64,000 nucleotides of DNA from Bacteroidia bacterium (GCA_030654175.1 JAURXZ010000024.1:1-64000), one strand, 5' to 3'; numbered from the stretch's first letter, positions 9,010 to 18,539 are shown. The notes: generated from the letters alone by a model not told the origin. Translations and numbers: made by a program.

Positions 9010-10230
9010 TTACCTTCTTGCCGGTCTGCGGTCTTTAGAGAAATTGTTCTTTTTCTTAACAAAAGGCCTTTTGTTCTTTATTTCGGGCGAATAAATCGGT
9101 CCGATACCAAGGCTTTCAGGCAGTGGCAACTTTTTTACTTCGCTCTCAAGCAGCGTTTCAATTTGCAAAAACTTTTGCTGGTCGTATTCATTGATAAATG
9201 TTAATGCCACCCCGGTAGCTGCAGCACGCGCTGTACGACCTATACGATGGATATAATCCTCTGCATCACCCGGAACATCATAATTGATCACTAAACCGAT
9301 ATCTTCAATATCAATACCTCGGGAAAGGATATCGGTGGCAACCAGAATTTGCAATTTTTTGCTTCTGAAATTACGTAACACCTCTTCCCGCTCCGGTTGA
9401 TCCAGATCAGAATGTATCGCTTTGGCTTTCAAGCCTGCTTTTTGCAAGTCGCGCTCCAACTCTTTAACTTTTATTTTGGTTGAAACAAAAATGATAACAC
9501 TGCTCAGGTCTTTGCCTTCAAGCAATGATTTTATCAGGTTATTTTTTTGTGTATCATATACCAGATAAGCGCCCTGTATAACACCTGCTGCAGGTTTGGA
9601 AATTGATATGCTGATCTGTTCAGGGTTTACTAAAAGTGAATTTGCCAATGTGCGGATCTTAGGTGGCATGGTGGCAGAAAACATCAATGTTTGACGGACT
9701 TTTGGAAGGTAATTGCTTATCTTCAAAATGTCATCTACAAAGCCCATATCCAACATTCTGTCGGCCTCATCCAGTATCAAATGTTCCAGTTTATCCAACT
9801 TCACATAACCCATATTTAAATGTGCCATCAAACGGCCAGGGGTGGCAATAATAATATTTGCACCCTCGGATAATGCACGTTTCTCCCGTTCAAAACTACT
9901 TCCATCGCTACCACCATAAATAGCAAGAGAACTTACAGAGGTAAAGTAAGAAAAACCTTGTAAAGCTTGGTCTATCTGTAAAGCTAACTCACGTGTAGGA
10001 ACAATAATCAATGTATTGGTGCTATCTGTCGGATCCTTTGCCAACTTATTTAATATCGGAAGCAAAAAAGCAGCAGTTTTACCTGTACCTGTTTGCGCAC
10101 AACCTATTAAATCCCTCTTACTCAATATGATAGGTATGGCTTGTTCTTGTATTGGGGTTGGAGTATTAAACCCCATCGAATCGAGGCCCTCCTGGAGATT
10201 ACTCTCAAAATTAAAATCGCTGAACTTCAA
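9010..10230 (-). CDS. DEAD-box ATP-dependent RNA helicase (RhlE-like)
   Basis: A cytoplasmic RNA helicase of 406 residues. The motifs come in order: the Q-motif region FNTPTPIQEQAI, motif I AQTGTGKT, Ia PTRELA, Ib TPGRL, II DEAD, III SAT, IV IIFVST, V ATDILSRGID and VI HRIGRTAR. A short basic tail (KKKNNFSKDRRPARR) follows, as in RhlE/CsdA relatives that bind rRNA or mRNA. Likely roles are ribosome assembly or cold-stress RNA remodelling; which one cannot be told from sequence. Transcribed alone. Confidence 0.96.
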   Translation of the reverse strand: MKFSDFNFESNLQEGLDSMGFNTPTPIQEQAIPIILSKRDLIGCAQTGTGKTAAFLLPILNKLAKDPTDSTNTLIIVPTRELALQIDQALQGFSYFTSVSSLAIYGGSDGSSFEREKRALSEGANIIIATPGRLMAHLNMGYVKLDKLEHLILDEADRMLDMGFVDDILKISNYLPKVRQTLMFSATMPPKIRTLANSLLVNPEQISISISKPAAGVIQGAYLVYDTQKNNLIKSLLEGKDLSSVIIFVSTKIKVKELERDLQKAGLKAKAIHSDLDQPEREEVLRNFRSKKLQILVATDILSRGIDIEDIGLVINYDVPGDAEDYIHRIGRTARAAATGVALTFINEYDQQKFLQIETLLESEVKKLPLPESLGIGPIYSPEIKNKRPFVKKKNNFSKDRRPARR

Positions 10231-10395
10231 ATTATTATTTATTTGTTTATTTATACAAAGATAAAATATTTTTGATGATATCCTCTTTTTGGGTGCCTTT
10301 TCTCAAGAAATGTTTAATTCTGTTTTTCAAAAAAAGGGAAGAATATTTTGTGTTAGAATCTCAACAAAACCTTACCCTCTGGTTACAAACATATT

Positions 10396-10424
10396 TTGAA
10401 ACCTGATATTTATTATTATTTTTG
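10396..10424 (+). promoter_or_regulatory. Promoter of the MORN-repeat gene
   Basis: TTG (10396-10398), an 18-bp spacer, then TATTTTTG (10417-10424), 28 bp before the start codon. Confidence 0.65.
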
Positions 10425-10452
10425 TTTATTGTAAAAATTAAGAAGAGATCTT

Positions 10453-11052
10453 ATGGTAAATAATCAAAGCATTAATGAAAATGGAGAGGTGGATGGAGAA
10501 AGTTTCACTTATAATAAGGAAGGTCAACTGGAGTCGATGGGGAGTTATACCAATGGGCAAAGGCATGGATATTGGGAATTATACTGGTATACAGGGCAGT
10601 TGAAGGCTAAAGGGCATTATAAAAATGATAAGTTTGAGGGAGAATGGAGAGAATATATTGAGGGTAATTTACATTTGGTAAACACATATCGTGATGGAAT
10701 ACTGGAAGGAGAAAGTGAATCGCATTATAGTAATGGGCAAGTAAATTGGAAAGGGCAATATAAAAATGGTAAAGAAGATGGCGATTGGATATATTATGAT
10801 TTACATGGAAACATTAATGAAAAAGGGGCTTATTTAAATGGACTCCGACATGGAATATGGCAGGAAGACGGGCAAATGGTAAGCCACTATAATGATGGGA
10901 AAAGAATAAGTACAGAAAGTGAAAAACAAGAATTTACAAGGCAGGAAAATCTCAATGAACAAAAAACCGCTGCTGCTCAAAGGTTCTTTTTAAAATATGT
11001 TGCTATTGCCATTTTGTTAATTGGATTACTTATTTTTCTATTGGTTAAATAA
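10453..11052 (+). CDS. MORN-repeat protein with C-terminal membrane anchor
   Basis: 199 residues. Residues 5 to about 150 are MORN/YwqK-type repeats of the form GxxxGxWxxYYxNGQLxxxGxYKNGKxxGxW (for example NGQRHGYWELYWYTGQLKAKGHYKNDKFEGEW). A charged linker and one C-terminal transmembrane helix (about 177-198) follow, so the repeats probably face the cytoplasm as in tail-anchored proteins. MORN repeats form an elongated beta sheet that binds protein or lipid. In Bacteroidota many such proteins are labelled toxin-antitoxin YwqK-like without proof. No partner gene is adjacent. Confidence 0.8.
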   Translation: MVNNQSINENGEVDGESFTYNKEGQLESMGSYTNGQRHGYWELYWYTGQLKAKGHYKNDKFEGEWREYIEGNLHLVNTYRDGILEGESESHYSNGQVNWKGQYKNGKEDGDWIYYDLHGNINEKGAYLNGLRHGIWQEDGQMVSHYNDGKRISTESEKQEFTRQENLNEQKTAAAQRFFLKYVAIAILLIGLLIFLLVK

Positions 11053-11115
11053 AGCTAATTTGATAATGAGGGTAAAAATAAAATGATAAACCTTGTATTA
11101 TTACATTCAATCTAA

Positions 11116-11153
11116 AAATTAGCACATTTTCAAATTAGCACATTTTCAAATTA
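11116..11153. repeat. Tandem 16-bp repeat AAATTAGCACATTTTC
   Basis: Two perfect copies (11116-11131 and 11132-11147) and a 6-bp partial third lie directly upstream of the dxs -7 box. Confidence 0.9.
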
Positions 11154-11159
11154 TTAAAT

Positions 11160-11167
11160 TATCTTTG
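11160..11167 (+). promoter_or_regulatory. -7 box of dxs
   Basis: TATCTTTG matches TAnnTTTG and lies 27 bp before the dxs start. No clear TTG is seen at -33, where the tandem repeat lies instead. Confidence 0.6.
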
Positions 11168-11194
11168 TTCTGAATTTATATCAATCACTAATTA

Positions 11195-13126
11195 ATGGAA
11201 TTTAAAGCTGGCGACTTACTCGATAAAATTGAATACCCGAGTGATTTAAGGAAATTTAAAGAAGAGGATCTTCCGCAGATTAGCAATGAACTTCGTCAGT
11301 TTATTATTGATGTGGTATCGCAAAAAGGCGGACACTTTGGTGCAAGCCTTGGTGTGGTTGAACTTACCGTGGCTTTACATTATGTGTTCAATACTCCTTA
11401 CGACCAATTGGTTTGGGATGTTGGACATCAGGCTTATGGCCACAAAATTTTAACAGGAAGAAGAAAGAATTTTCATACCAATCGCCTTTACAATGGCATC
11501 AGCGGTTTCCCGAAACGTTCAGAAAGCGAATATGATACTTTTGGAGTAGGACACTCTTCCACATCTATTGGCGCAGCTTTAGGTATGGCTGTTGCATCCG
11601 CATATAAAGGAGAAAAAGAGCGCCAGCATATTGCGGTGATCGGGGACGGGGCAATGACCGCAGGAATGGCTTTTGAAGCACTCAATCATGGAGGCATCAC
11701 TAACTCTAATTTATTGGTGATACTGAACGACAATTGCATGAGCATTGACCCCAATGTAGGTGCTTTAAAAGAATATTTAACCGACATCACCACTTCACGC
11801 ACCTATAATAAATTTAAAGATGAAACATGGAACCTGCTTGGTAAAATAAGCAAGTTCGGACCAAATGCTCAGGATATTGTTTCAAAAATTGAAAACGGGA
11901 TTAAAACAGTATTACTAAAACAAAGTAATATGTTTGAATCATTGAAATTCCGTTATTTTGGTCCTGTTGACGGGCATGATGTGGAACGGTTAACAAAAGT
12001 ATTGCGCGATCTAAAAGATATTCCTGGGCCTAAAATATTACATTGCTTAACTCAAAAGGGAAAAGGATATAAATTTTCGGAAGAGGGAAACCAAACAATA
12101 TGGCACGCTCCGGGACTATTCAATAAGGATACAGGTGAGATCATTAAAATTGTTCCAAAAGAGCCGCAACCTCCTAAATATCAGGATGTGTTTGGTTATA
12201 CTATTGTAGAACTTGCCGAAAAGAACCCGAAAATAATGGGTGTAACCCCTGCTATGCCAAGTGGGTGCTCATTGAACATAATGATGAAAGCTATGCCTGA
12301 CAGGGCATTTGATGTTGGTATTGCTGAACAGCATGCTGTTACTTTTTCGGCAGGAATGGCTACACAGGGTTTAATTCCGTTCTGTAACATTTACTCTTCT
12401 TTTATGCAACGTGCTTATGATCAGGTGATACACGATGTTGCGCTGCAAAACCTGCATGTGGTATTTTGTCTGGATAGAGGCGGGCTTGCCGGAGCCGATG
12501 GTCCAACACATCATGGGGCCTATGACCTGGCTTATTTCCGTTGTATTCCCAATATGATCGTTTCTGCTCCAATGAATGAAGAGGAGTTGCGAAACTTAAT
12601 GTATACCGCACAACTACCCGAAACAAACGCCCCTTTCTCCATACGTTATCCACGTGGTAATGGCGCAATGATCGATTGGAAAAAATCATTCCAAAAAATC
12701 ACTATCGGAAAGGGCCGAAGGATACAAAACGGGGAGGACATTGCTATTTTAACAATTGGCCATGTCGGGAATTTTGCTGTGGCCGCCTGTAAACAATTAG
12801 AGGAAAAAAATATAAGTGCTGCCCATTACGATATGCGTTTTGTAAAGCCAATTGATGAAGAGTTATTACACGAAGTATTTAAAAAACACTCCCGTGTAAT
12901 TACCATTGAAGATGGTTGTATCATGGGTGGAATGGGGAGTGCGGTAATTGAATTTATGGCAGATAATAATTACAATGCCCAAGTAAAACGATTGGGTATT
13001 CCTGATAAATATATTGAACACGGTGAGCAGGCTGAACTACACATCGAATGTGGTTTTGATACGGATTCTATTGTAAAAACAATTGTAGAAATTATCGGAC
13101 TAAAGAAAAACATAATGGCAGGATAA
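11195..13126 (+). CDS. dxs: 1-deoxy-D-xylulose-5-phosphate synthase
   Basis: First and committing step of the MEP isoprenoid pathway: condenses pyruvate and glyceraldehyde-3-phosphate using thiamine diphosphate. The 643 residues match the family (about 620). Motifs include QKGGHFGASLGVVELT, VWDVGHQAYGHKILTGR, the ThDP-binding GDGAMTAGMAFEALNHGG...LNDN, the transketolase-like central domain with DVGIAEQHAVTFSAGMA, and GLAGADGPTHHGAYDLAYFR. It may supply precursors to the UbiA-like enzyme at 60.5 kb, though UbiA substrates are not determined here. Monocistronic. Confidence 0.98.
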   Translation: MEFKAGDLLDKIEYPSDLRKFKEEDLPQISNELRQFIIDVVSQKGGHFGASLGVVELTVALHYVFNTPYDQLVWDVGHQAYGHKILTGRRKNFHTNRLYNGISGFPKRSESEYDTFGVGHSSTSIGAALGMAVASAYKGEKERQHIAVIGDGAMTAGMAFEALNHGGITNSNLLVILNDNCMSIDPNVGALKEYLTDITTSRTYNKFKDETWNLLGKISKFGPNAQDIVSKIENGIKTVLLKQSNMFESLKFRYFGPVDGHDVERLTKVLRDLKDIPGPKILHCLTQKGKGYKFSEEGNQTIWHAPGLFNKDTGEIIKIVPKEPQPPKYQDVFGYTIVELAEKNPKIMGVTPAMPSGCSLNIMMKAMPDRAFDVGIAEQHAVTFSAGMATQGLIPFCNIYSSFMQRAYDQVIHDVALQNLHVVFCLDRGGLAGADGPTHHGAYDLAYFRCIPNMIVSAPMNEEELRNLMYTAQLPETNAPFSIRYPRGNGAMIDWKKSFQKITIGKGRRIQNGEDIAILTIGHVGNFAVAACKQLEEKNISAAHYDMRFVKPIDEELLHEVFKKHSRVITIEDGCIMGGMGSAVIEFMADNNYNAQVKRLGIPDKYIEHGEQAELHIECGFDTDSIVKTIVEIIGLKKNIMAG

Positions 13127-13208
13127 ATAATTTATCTTGCCTAATAAGGGAAATAGGAGGCAAAGGATATTTTTTAGCTCTTATCACAAATTTCAAATCT
13201 ATTTTTAT

Positions 13209-13216
13209 TATATTTG
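13209..13216 (+). promoter_or_regulatory. -7 box of the 13237 lipoprotein gene
   Basis: TATATTTG, 20 bp before the start codon. No -33 element was recognised. Confidence 0.55.
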
Positions 13217-13236
13217 AGCGTTTATAAACAAACAAC

Positions 13237-14064
13237 ATGAATTTTAAGACAATTTATTTTTACGTATCCTGCTTTTCAATTGCCGTAATGTTAGGTGCTT
13301 GTGGTGATCCTGCTTCAGAAGATGATACTCTTGCCGGTGGAGATCCGGCAACTGCTATTCAAAAAGAAAAAAACAACAAAGTTCAATTAATTTTTTCTTC
13401 AATTCCTGCGCAAAGTGAAACAATGGGATTGTTAAATGACGCTGAAGCGAAATACAATGCAAAATATTTAAACCCTATTGAAAACATTTCTAAATACTCA
13501 TCTGTTAAATCAAGGGCACTTAATTTAGGTGTTTATGGGATTGATCTGGGTGTAACCAACATCTTTGATCAAACACAAGAATCGATGTTGTATTTGAGAT
13601 GTACTAATAAAATGGCCACCAGCTTAGGAATCAGTGGGGCATTTGATGAAAAAATGAGTGAACGTATTGATGCGAGCTCCGACAGTAAAGATTCATTGCT
13701 TGCCATTATCACCGAATCTTACAGAAACGCAGATAATTATTTACAGGAAAACGGACAAGCGGGCGTATCAAGTTTAATGGTTGCCGGTGGATGGATAGAA
13801 GGTTTGTTTGTTGCATGTCAAATTGGAACTGCTACACAAAATGAAGCGATAATGAATAAAATTGGTGGTGAAAAAGCGACCCTTGAAACTTTAATTTCTT
13901 TATTGGACAGCTATAAAGCAGAAACCGATGGCGCTACAGAAGTTTTAGCAGACCTGAGCGGGTTAAAAACGATATACGATAAAATTACGGACAAAATAAC
14001 CCCCGAACAATTTAAACAAATCACTGACAAGATAACCGAAATACGGACCAAAATTATTCAATAA
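13237..14064 (+). CDS. Conserved Bacteroidota lipoprotein of unknown function
   Basis: 275 residues. A signal peptide with lipobox VMLGAC puts the lipidated Cys at residue 22, followed by an Asp/Glu-rich stretch (GDPASEDDTLAGGD) that often marks surface export of lipoproteins in this phylum. The rest is predicted mostly helical, with conserved-looking NLGVYGIDLGVTNIFDQTQ and SSLMVAGGWIEGLFVA segments and a Lys/Ile-rich C-terminus with repeated DKIT. I recognise the general type (hypothetical proteins of Bacteroidota) but no functional family. It stands alone between dxs and a repeat-bearing gap. Confidence 0.85.
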   Translation: MNFKTIYFYVSCFSIAVMLGACGDPASEDDTLAGGDPATAIQKEKNNKVQLIFSSIPAQSETMGLLNDAEAKYNAKYLNPIENISKYSSVKSRALNLGVYGIDLGVTNIFDQTQESMLYLRCTNKMATSLGISGAFDEKMSERIDASSDSKDSLLAIITESYRNADNYLQENGQAGVSSLMVAGGWIEGLFVACQIGTATQNEAIMNKIGGEKATLETLISLLDSYKAETDGATEVLADLSGLKTIYDKITDKITPEQFKQITDKITEIRTKIIQ

Positions 14065-14362
14065 TTTTAATCATATTTTATTGTTTCTTATCGCCTGAAA
14101 TTTTCTACGTTACAAGCAACTGATTCTAATTCATTGCATTTTCCCATTCCTGCAACTCGGATCAACAAACTCGTTTTTATTTGCAATAGGCAATAAAAAA
14201 TCAAAAAAACATTCCAAATTTTCACGCTTCCCGCGATTTCTCGACAGGCTCGAAAAGACAGCGCACATGGTCATTTCTAGCCTGTCGAGAAAGGTGAGTT
14301 GGCTTTTTAAGCTGTATTGTTATTTTTCTATAAAATTTAAAGAGGTCTAAAATTTTCTTTTT
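14065..14362. other. Gene-free gap holding a dispersed repeat
   Basis: 298 bp between convergent genes. It contains the dispersed element at 14221-14300 and nothing else recognisable. No open frame with gene-like composition is present. Confidence 0.7.
14221..14300 (-). repeat. TTTCTCGAC dispersed element, copy 1
   Basis: On the minus strand it reads AACTCACCTTTCTCGAC, then AGAAATGACCA, then GAGCCTGTCGAGAAATC, aligning along its whole length with 33371-33454. It contains a perfect 14-bp inverted repeat (TTTCTCGACAGGCT / AGCCTGTCGAGAAA). Confidence 0.85.
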
Positions 14363-15637
14363 TTACTTAAGGTGAATCATTTTATAATACACCTGCCCGC
14401 CTTTGGAATGCTTTTGTTTAGTGTTTTCTACCAATTTATTTTTCACGTCCTGATGTTTCTGAACCCAAGCAACTAATACCTCATTATCATCAATAGCTTT
14501 GATCACAGGGTAACCGGAAATCGCATCATCTGCAGTAATATACTGAGTTGAAACAACTTTTCCTTCGTTAGTTCTATGTTGCAAACCAACCCATGCATTG
14601 TAGTTTTCGCCTTTTTGAATTGTTTCATCCCATACAATAATTACCTCACCATTGGGCAAAGCGCCTAATTGAGGGTGTTTGGCAGAAGGTTTGGTGCTTA
14701 CGCTGTCACGGATTGAAAACGTTTTTCCATTATCGTTAGTAAAACTATAAAAAACACCACTCCCACCGCCCATCGTGTACCATGCGAAATGCAGGCCATT
14801 CGTGTTTTCTGCCATTGTAGGGCCTGTATGCGGACAGCCATCAATTGCCCAATTATCAGCACTTATGCGATTGGATGAAGAAAATGTTTTACCTCCATCA
14901 ATGGAAATGGTATGTACCATATCCCTGATAGAATCATTTATTATATCGCGATATGCTGCATGGATAGCGCCTTTGCTATCCACAAATAAATCGGTACGGC
15001 AGCATTGACAGATGGTTTCAGCAATTGGTTTTTCATTTTGAAATCCATTTTTACCATTTGTTTCCCCATAGTAAAGTGTTGAACCCTCTTTGTCAGTTTT
15101 AGTGCGGCTGTCGAGCCATATAATTCCCACTTCTCCATTTTGTAAAACTGAAATATCAAAATAACGTTGGTCAATACTTGTTGTATCTTCTACCAGTTGT
15201 TTAGCTTCCGACCAATTTTTTCCTTCATCAAATGATTGTGCATAATAAACCAGACCAGCATATTTTTTCTTAGGGTTTCCATTGTCTACTCCCCAAACCG
15301 CAATTATTTCTCCATTGGGTTTAAATGCCATTTTGGGTAGATTTTCTGCGCTTGGATGAACGTCTTTACTTGCAGGTATTTCAATAGGTTCCCCGAATGA
15401 ATATCCTTTATCTGTTGAAATAGCATAGCATATCACAGCAAGCGTGTCATTCTTTTCTTTAATATAACTCATTACTACATTTCCATTATTATCAGTTGTT
15501 AAAAATGGACATGTTGTTTCTGCCGTTGTATCTGTACAAATTGTTTTTTCAACACATTCCTCCTTTTCTTCATTTTTGGTATTTGTACACGAAAACAAAA
15601 ATGTGATCAGAACGGCTGCAATAAAAATATTTTTCAT
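14363..15637 (-). CDS. Sialidase-fold (Asp-box) lipoprotein with CxCC and GCPH motifs
   Basis: 424 residues. Lipobox FLFSC gives lipidated Cys17, followed by a Cys-rich segment (C28, C34, C43). Four Asp boxes (STDKGYSF, SFDEGKNW, SIDGGKTF, TNDNGKTF) show a six-bladed beta propeller of the sialidase/BNR type. No sialidase catalytic Arg triad was identifiable, so glycosidase activity is not supported. C210-Q-C212-C213 and G267-C268-P-H270 are unusual clusters of soft metal ligands in such a fold and fit metal binding. The gene follows the TonB receptor on the same strand, after a terminator-like hairpin. Function is inferred from context: an outer-membrane or periplasmic metal-binding partner of the receptor. 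Confidence 0.8.
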   Translation of the reverse strand: MKNIFIAAVLITFLFSCTNTKNEEKEECVEKTICTDTTAETTCPFLTTDNNGNVVMSYIKEKNDTLAVICYAISTDKGYSFGEPIEIPASKDVHPSAENLPKMAFKPNGEIIAVWGVDNGNPKKKYAGLVYYAQSFDEGKNWSEAKQLVEDTTSIDQRYFDISVLQNGEVGIIWLDSRTKTDKEGSTLYYGETNGKNGFQNEKPIAETICQCCRTDLFVDSKGAIHAAYRDIINDSIRDMVHTISIDGGKTFSSSNRISADNWAIDGCPHTGPTMAENTNGLHFAWYTMGGGSGVFYSFTNDNGKTFSIRDSVSTKPSAKHPQLGALPNGEVIIVWDETIQKGENYNAWVGLQHRTNEGKVVSTQYITADDAISGYPVIKAIDDNEVLVAWVQKHQDVKNKLVENTKQKHSKGGQVYYKMIHLK

Positions 15638-15652
15638 AATTTTTGTTTAATA

Positions 15653-15683
15653 AAACGGAGCAAGCGGAATGCCCGCTCCGTTT
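15653..15683 (-). terminator. Hairpin between the TonB receptor and the Asp-box lipoprotein
   Basis: AAACGGAGC (15653-15661) pairs perfectly with GCTCCGTTT (15675-15683). On the minus strand a T-rich tail follows. It lies between the two genes and may end or reduce read-through. Confidence 0.75.
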
Positions 15684-15692
15684 GAATTTTAT

Positions 15693-18062
15693 CTATTTTT
15701 TACCTGTAAAATTATACTGTATCCCGAAAACAAATGTGCGCGGAGGTGCCGCAGTAAAACCTGTTCTATCGGTTACATTATTACCTCTTGTGGCATTAAA
15801 TGCATACAACTCATCAGTGAAATTCATTATATTACTAAATACTTCGATGAATTTCCATCGGTATCCAACACGAAAGTTAAGAACACTGATCCCTTTCAAA
15901 CCAAAAGCCCCTTTATCTTCATATTTAACCGTATTGATCTGATTTTGATACCAACTGCTCATGTGTTGCCATTCTATACCTACTCTTAAACCTTTTACAA
16001 ATTTGGGTTTGTATGTAACCTCGCTATTGGCTATCCATGAAGGAGAACTCGGCATAATTTTTCCGTTTACATTTTTTATTTTGTCGGATGTTTTTGTACT
16101 CAAAATAAATTCGTCATAACGGTGCATCGCATTTGTCCCTCCAACCCTAAACATCCATGCGGTATTGGGACGATACGTTAACCCGAATTCTACACCCTGG
16201 TGAGCTGTTTTTCCTGCACTTTGGTAATCGGTGGAATTATCCGGTTGTTTAATATTAAGTAACTCGTTTGTTCCAATCATTTGGTAAACGGCAACATCAA
16301 TATCTATTTTATTTTTTAATAAACTTGCCCATCCGCCTAATTCATAATTGGTAAATTTTGCCGGTTCAAGGTTGTAATAAAATTCCGCTGGGTTGGTATT
16401 TGGTTTTTTACGAAATACGGACGTTAAGCCGGGAGGAGAAAAGCCCAAACTGTAATTACCATAAACACCAATGATGGAGGTTATTTTATAAGTCACCCCT
16501 AACTTTGGAGTAAACTGTTGATATGATTTTTTACCCGAAGTGTTATCAATGTAATTATTATATTTAAACGACATGTCATCATACCTTCCGCCAAGGGTAA
16601 TAGTAACCTGTTTAATTGGTTTTACTTCCGCCTGCAAATAGGCAGCTGTATTTACTAAAGTAGCATCGTAATCTGCTATTTTAATATCCGGCCGCTCTTT
16701 GTCCATAGTATATTGTTCCACGGAAGTGCCACCCGGACGCAGTTTAGCAAAAAGATCGATACGATATGAATCGTATGTAACAGGTGAATTATCCAAACTT
16801 ACACCCGCAATCAATTTGGTCCGGATTGGTTTTATTTCAGCTGCATGCTGCAATATGAATGCTTTACTTTTTGAACTATTGTCATTTATCTCACCTGTTG
16901 CAGTAAGGCTTCCAGTTGTCCAACGAATACCATATGCAGGGTTTTGTGCAATGGTATTGTCCCTGTATATTAAATGCAAAGTTGTATTGTTATTTTCATT
17001 CCATTTATGTTCGGCTGAAAGACGGCTACGCAATGATTTTACTTTCCTATATGTAAAATTGGAAGTACTAACATACTGTCTTGCATAAAAAGCAATGCTA
17101 TCCACACTTCCCGACATATCAGAAGAATAATCATTAAACGAACCTGCTAAGATCAATTTTGTTTTTTTTGTCAGATCATAATCAAATCGTGCATTGATGG
17201 AGTTTTTATCATAGTCAGAATACGTCATCCAGCCGTTTTGTTGTTTGGCATAAAAGCCTCCAAAATAAAAGCCCACTTTTTTAGCGATCATTCCTCCTGT
17301 ACCATATTGAACACGTTTATAACCCCACTGATCAAACTGAATACCTATGCGTGCTGTAGTTATTGCAGTTGGTTTCTGAGTAATAAAATTGATGGCGCCT
17401 CCTACAGCTTCCGGGCCGTATAGCGATGAGGCAGGGCCTTTCACCACTTCAATGCCGGAGATCGCAAAAACATTCATTTCTATCAATGCATTATGGTTAA
17501 ATACACCCATTGCACGAAGTGGGATCCCATCCTCTAAATATAAGAAATACGCATTTGAACCCATCGGTTGACGAATAGACATCATGTGCTGTTCATTATT
17601 AAGGTTAACCATCGCTACACCGGGCACTTTATTAATAAGTTCGGTGATGAGAGTGGCTTTGGAATCATTAATTGCGGTTGCTGATAATTTACTGATCGCC
17701 ATAGGAACATCTGCTCTTGACTGTGCTTCGCGGCTTGCAGTTATTACCACTTCCTGCATACTGGTAACAGAGGAAGAAAGCGCAACAACAACGTTTTTCC
17801 CTTGTTCTGCTTTAAGCTTTTGTGTTTGATAGCCAACATACCTAACCTCCACACTATCGAAAGGTTGTTCGCTTGTTAATGTAAAAAGGCCATTATTGTT
17901 GGTTGTTGCTCCCAATTGAGTGTTTGGGATAAAGACACTTACTCCTACTAATGGCTCTTTGGTTTCCTTGTCAAATATTTTACCTGAAATGGTATTTTGA
18001 GCCCATGCAAGGTTGATCAATCCAGCTATAAGCGGGATTGTCAAACCAATAATTTTTTTCAT
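15693..18062 (-). CDS. TonB-dependent outer-membrane receptor
   Basis: 789 residues. The signal peptide ends near residue 21 (NLAWAQ), then a carboxypeptidase regulatory-like domain (ISGKIFDKETKEPLVGVSVFIP...), a TonB box-like region with VVITASREAQSRADVPMAIS, a plug domain (GVEVVKGPASSLYGPEAVGGAINFIT, residues about 110-230) and a 22-strand barrel ending FVFGIQYNFTGKK with an aromatic-rich terminus. It imports a bulky or scarce ligand using TonB. No SusD partner is present, which argues against glycan uptake and favours metal-complex or cofactor transport. It lies 100 bp downstream of the small CxxxCH protein and probably shares its promoter. Confidence 0.93.
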   Translation of the reverse strand: MKKIIGLTIPLIAGLINLAWAQNTISGKIFDKETKEPLVGVSVFIPNTQLGATTNNNGLFTLTSEQPFDSVEVRYVGYQTQKLKAEQGKNVVVALSSSVTSMQEVVITASREAQSRADVPMAISKLSATAINDSKATLITELINKVPGVAMVNLNNEQHMMSIRQPMGSNAYFLYLEDGIPLRAMGVFNHNALIEMNVFAISGIEVVKGPASSLYGPEAVGGAINFITQKPTAITTARIGIQFDQWGYKRVQYGTGGMIAKKVGFYFGGFYAKQQNGWMTYSDYDKNSINARFDYDLTKKTKLILAGSFNDYSSDMSGSVDSIAFYARQYVSTSNFTYRKVKSLRSRLSAEHKWNENNNTTLHLIYRDNTIAQNPAYGIRWTTGSLTATGEINDNSSKSKAFILQHAAEIKPIRTKLIAGVSLDNSPVTYDSYRIDLFAKLRPGGTSVEQYTMDKERPDIKIADYDATLVNTAAYLQAEVKPIKQVTITLGGRYDDMSFKYNNYIDNTSGKKSYQQFTPKLGVTYKITSIIGVYGNYSLGFSPPGLTSVFRKKPNTNPAEFYYNLEPAKFTNYELGGWASLLKNKIDIDVAVYQMIGTNELLNIKQPDNSTDYQSAGKTAHQGVEFGLTYRPNTAWMFRVGGTNAMHRYDEFILSTKTSDKIKNVNGKIMPSSPSWIANSEVTYKPKFVKGLRVGIEWQHMSSWYQNQINTVKYEDKGAFGLKGISVLNFRVGYRWKFIEVFSNIMNFTDELYAFNATRGNNVTDRTGFTAAPPRTFVFGIQYNFTGKK

Positions 18063-18162
18063 TGTTTAGAATTTAAGATTTAACCGAATAACATGCGCTC
18101 AAAACTGCAAAATGACAAGCACTTCCAGTATTCAAGGATTCATGAAAACAAAAACGTTTCGG

Positions 18163-18531
18163 TTAAACTTTAGGGGGCTGAAAAACAGTATGGAGATGTT
18201 TCTCTGAAAGAGAGAAGGAATAAGAAGGTTTAAATATTGTTGTAAAGGATGGGGTTACAAAAAGAGTGCTGGAAGTAGTTTCAGAAAAAAACTGAACCTC
18301 AACCTTTTGCTTGGTAGGGTTTGTAGGAGATTGTTCTTTCTTTTCTTCCTTGGCCAATTGTTTTTTCAGATGGCAGCTTCCATTACATTTGTTTGAACGG
18401 ATTTCTTTTTTTTCACAAAAGGTTTTAGCGATGAATTCCCGATTCAATTCAAAATTAGCATAAATAATAATTTTGCTGAAGTTTTGTAATAAAACTCCGG
18501 TAAGTGCCAATATGATGAAGATGTGTTTCAT
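18163..18531 (-). CDS. Small exported protein with CNGSCH motif
   Basis: 122 residues. One N-terminal hydrophobic helix (residues 3-24) is followed by NFELNREFIAKTFCEKK and C49-N-G-S-C53-H54-LKKQLAKEE, with C39 ten residues before C49. The C-terminal half is Ser/Thr/Phe-rich and ends EKHLHTVFQPPKV. Short proteins with an N-R-x-x-I-x-x-x-x-C...C-x-G-x-C-x-L-x-K-x-L signature recur beside TonB receptors in Bacteroidota (from memory, not checked). Cys/His pairs suggest metal or haem handling at the envelope. First gene of the likely unit with the TonB receptor, with its own promoter and a Crp/Fnr-like site. Confidence 0.8.
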   Translation of the reverse strand: MKHIFIILALTGVLLQNFSKIIIYANFELNREFIAKTFCEKKEIRSNKCNGSCHLKKQLAKEEKKEQSPTNPTKQKVEVQFFSETTSSTLFVTPSFTTIFKPSYSFSLSEKHLHTVFQPPKV

Positions 18532-18539
18532 GCTCAGTG

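Noticed and set aside
14363-15637. Calling the Asp-box lipoprotein a functional sialidase
   Set aside because: Asp boxes show only the fold. No catalytic Arg triad or nucleophile Tyr/Glu pair could be identified, and the neighbourhood has no sialic acid genes.
15643-15989. Two overlapping plus-strand frames of about 100 codons
   Set aside because: Both are antisense to the TonB receptor's last strands and cross its terminator hairpin; shadows of the real gene.
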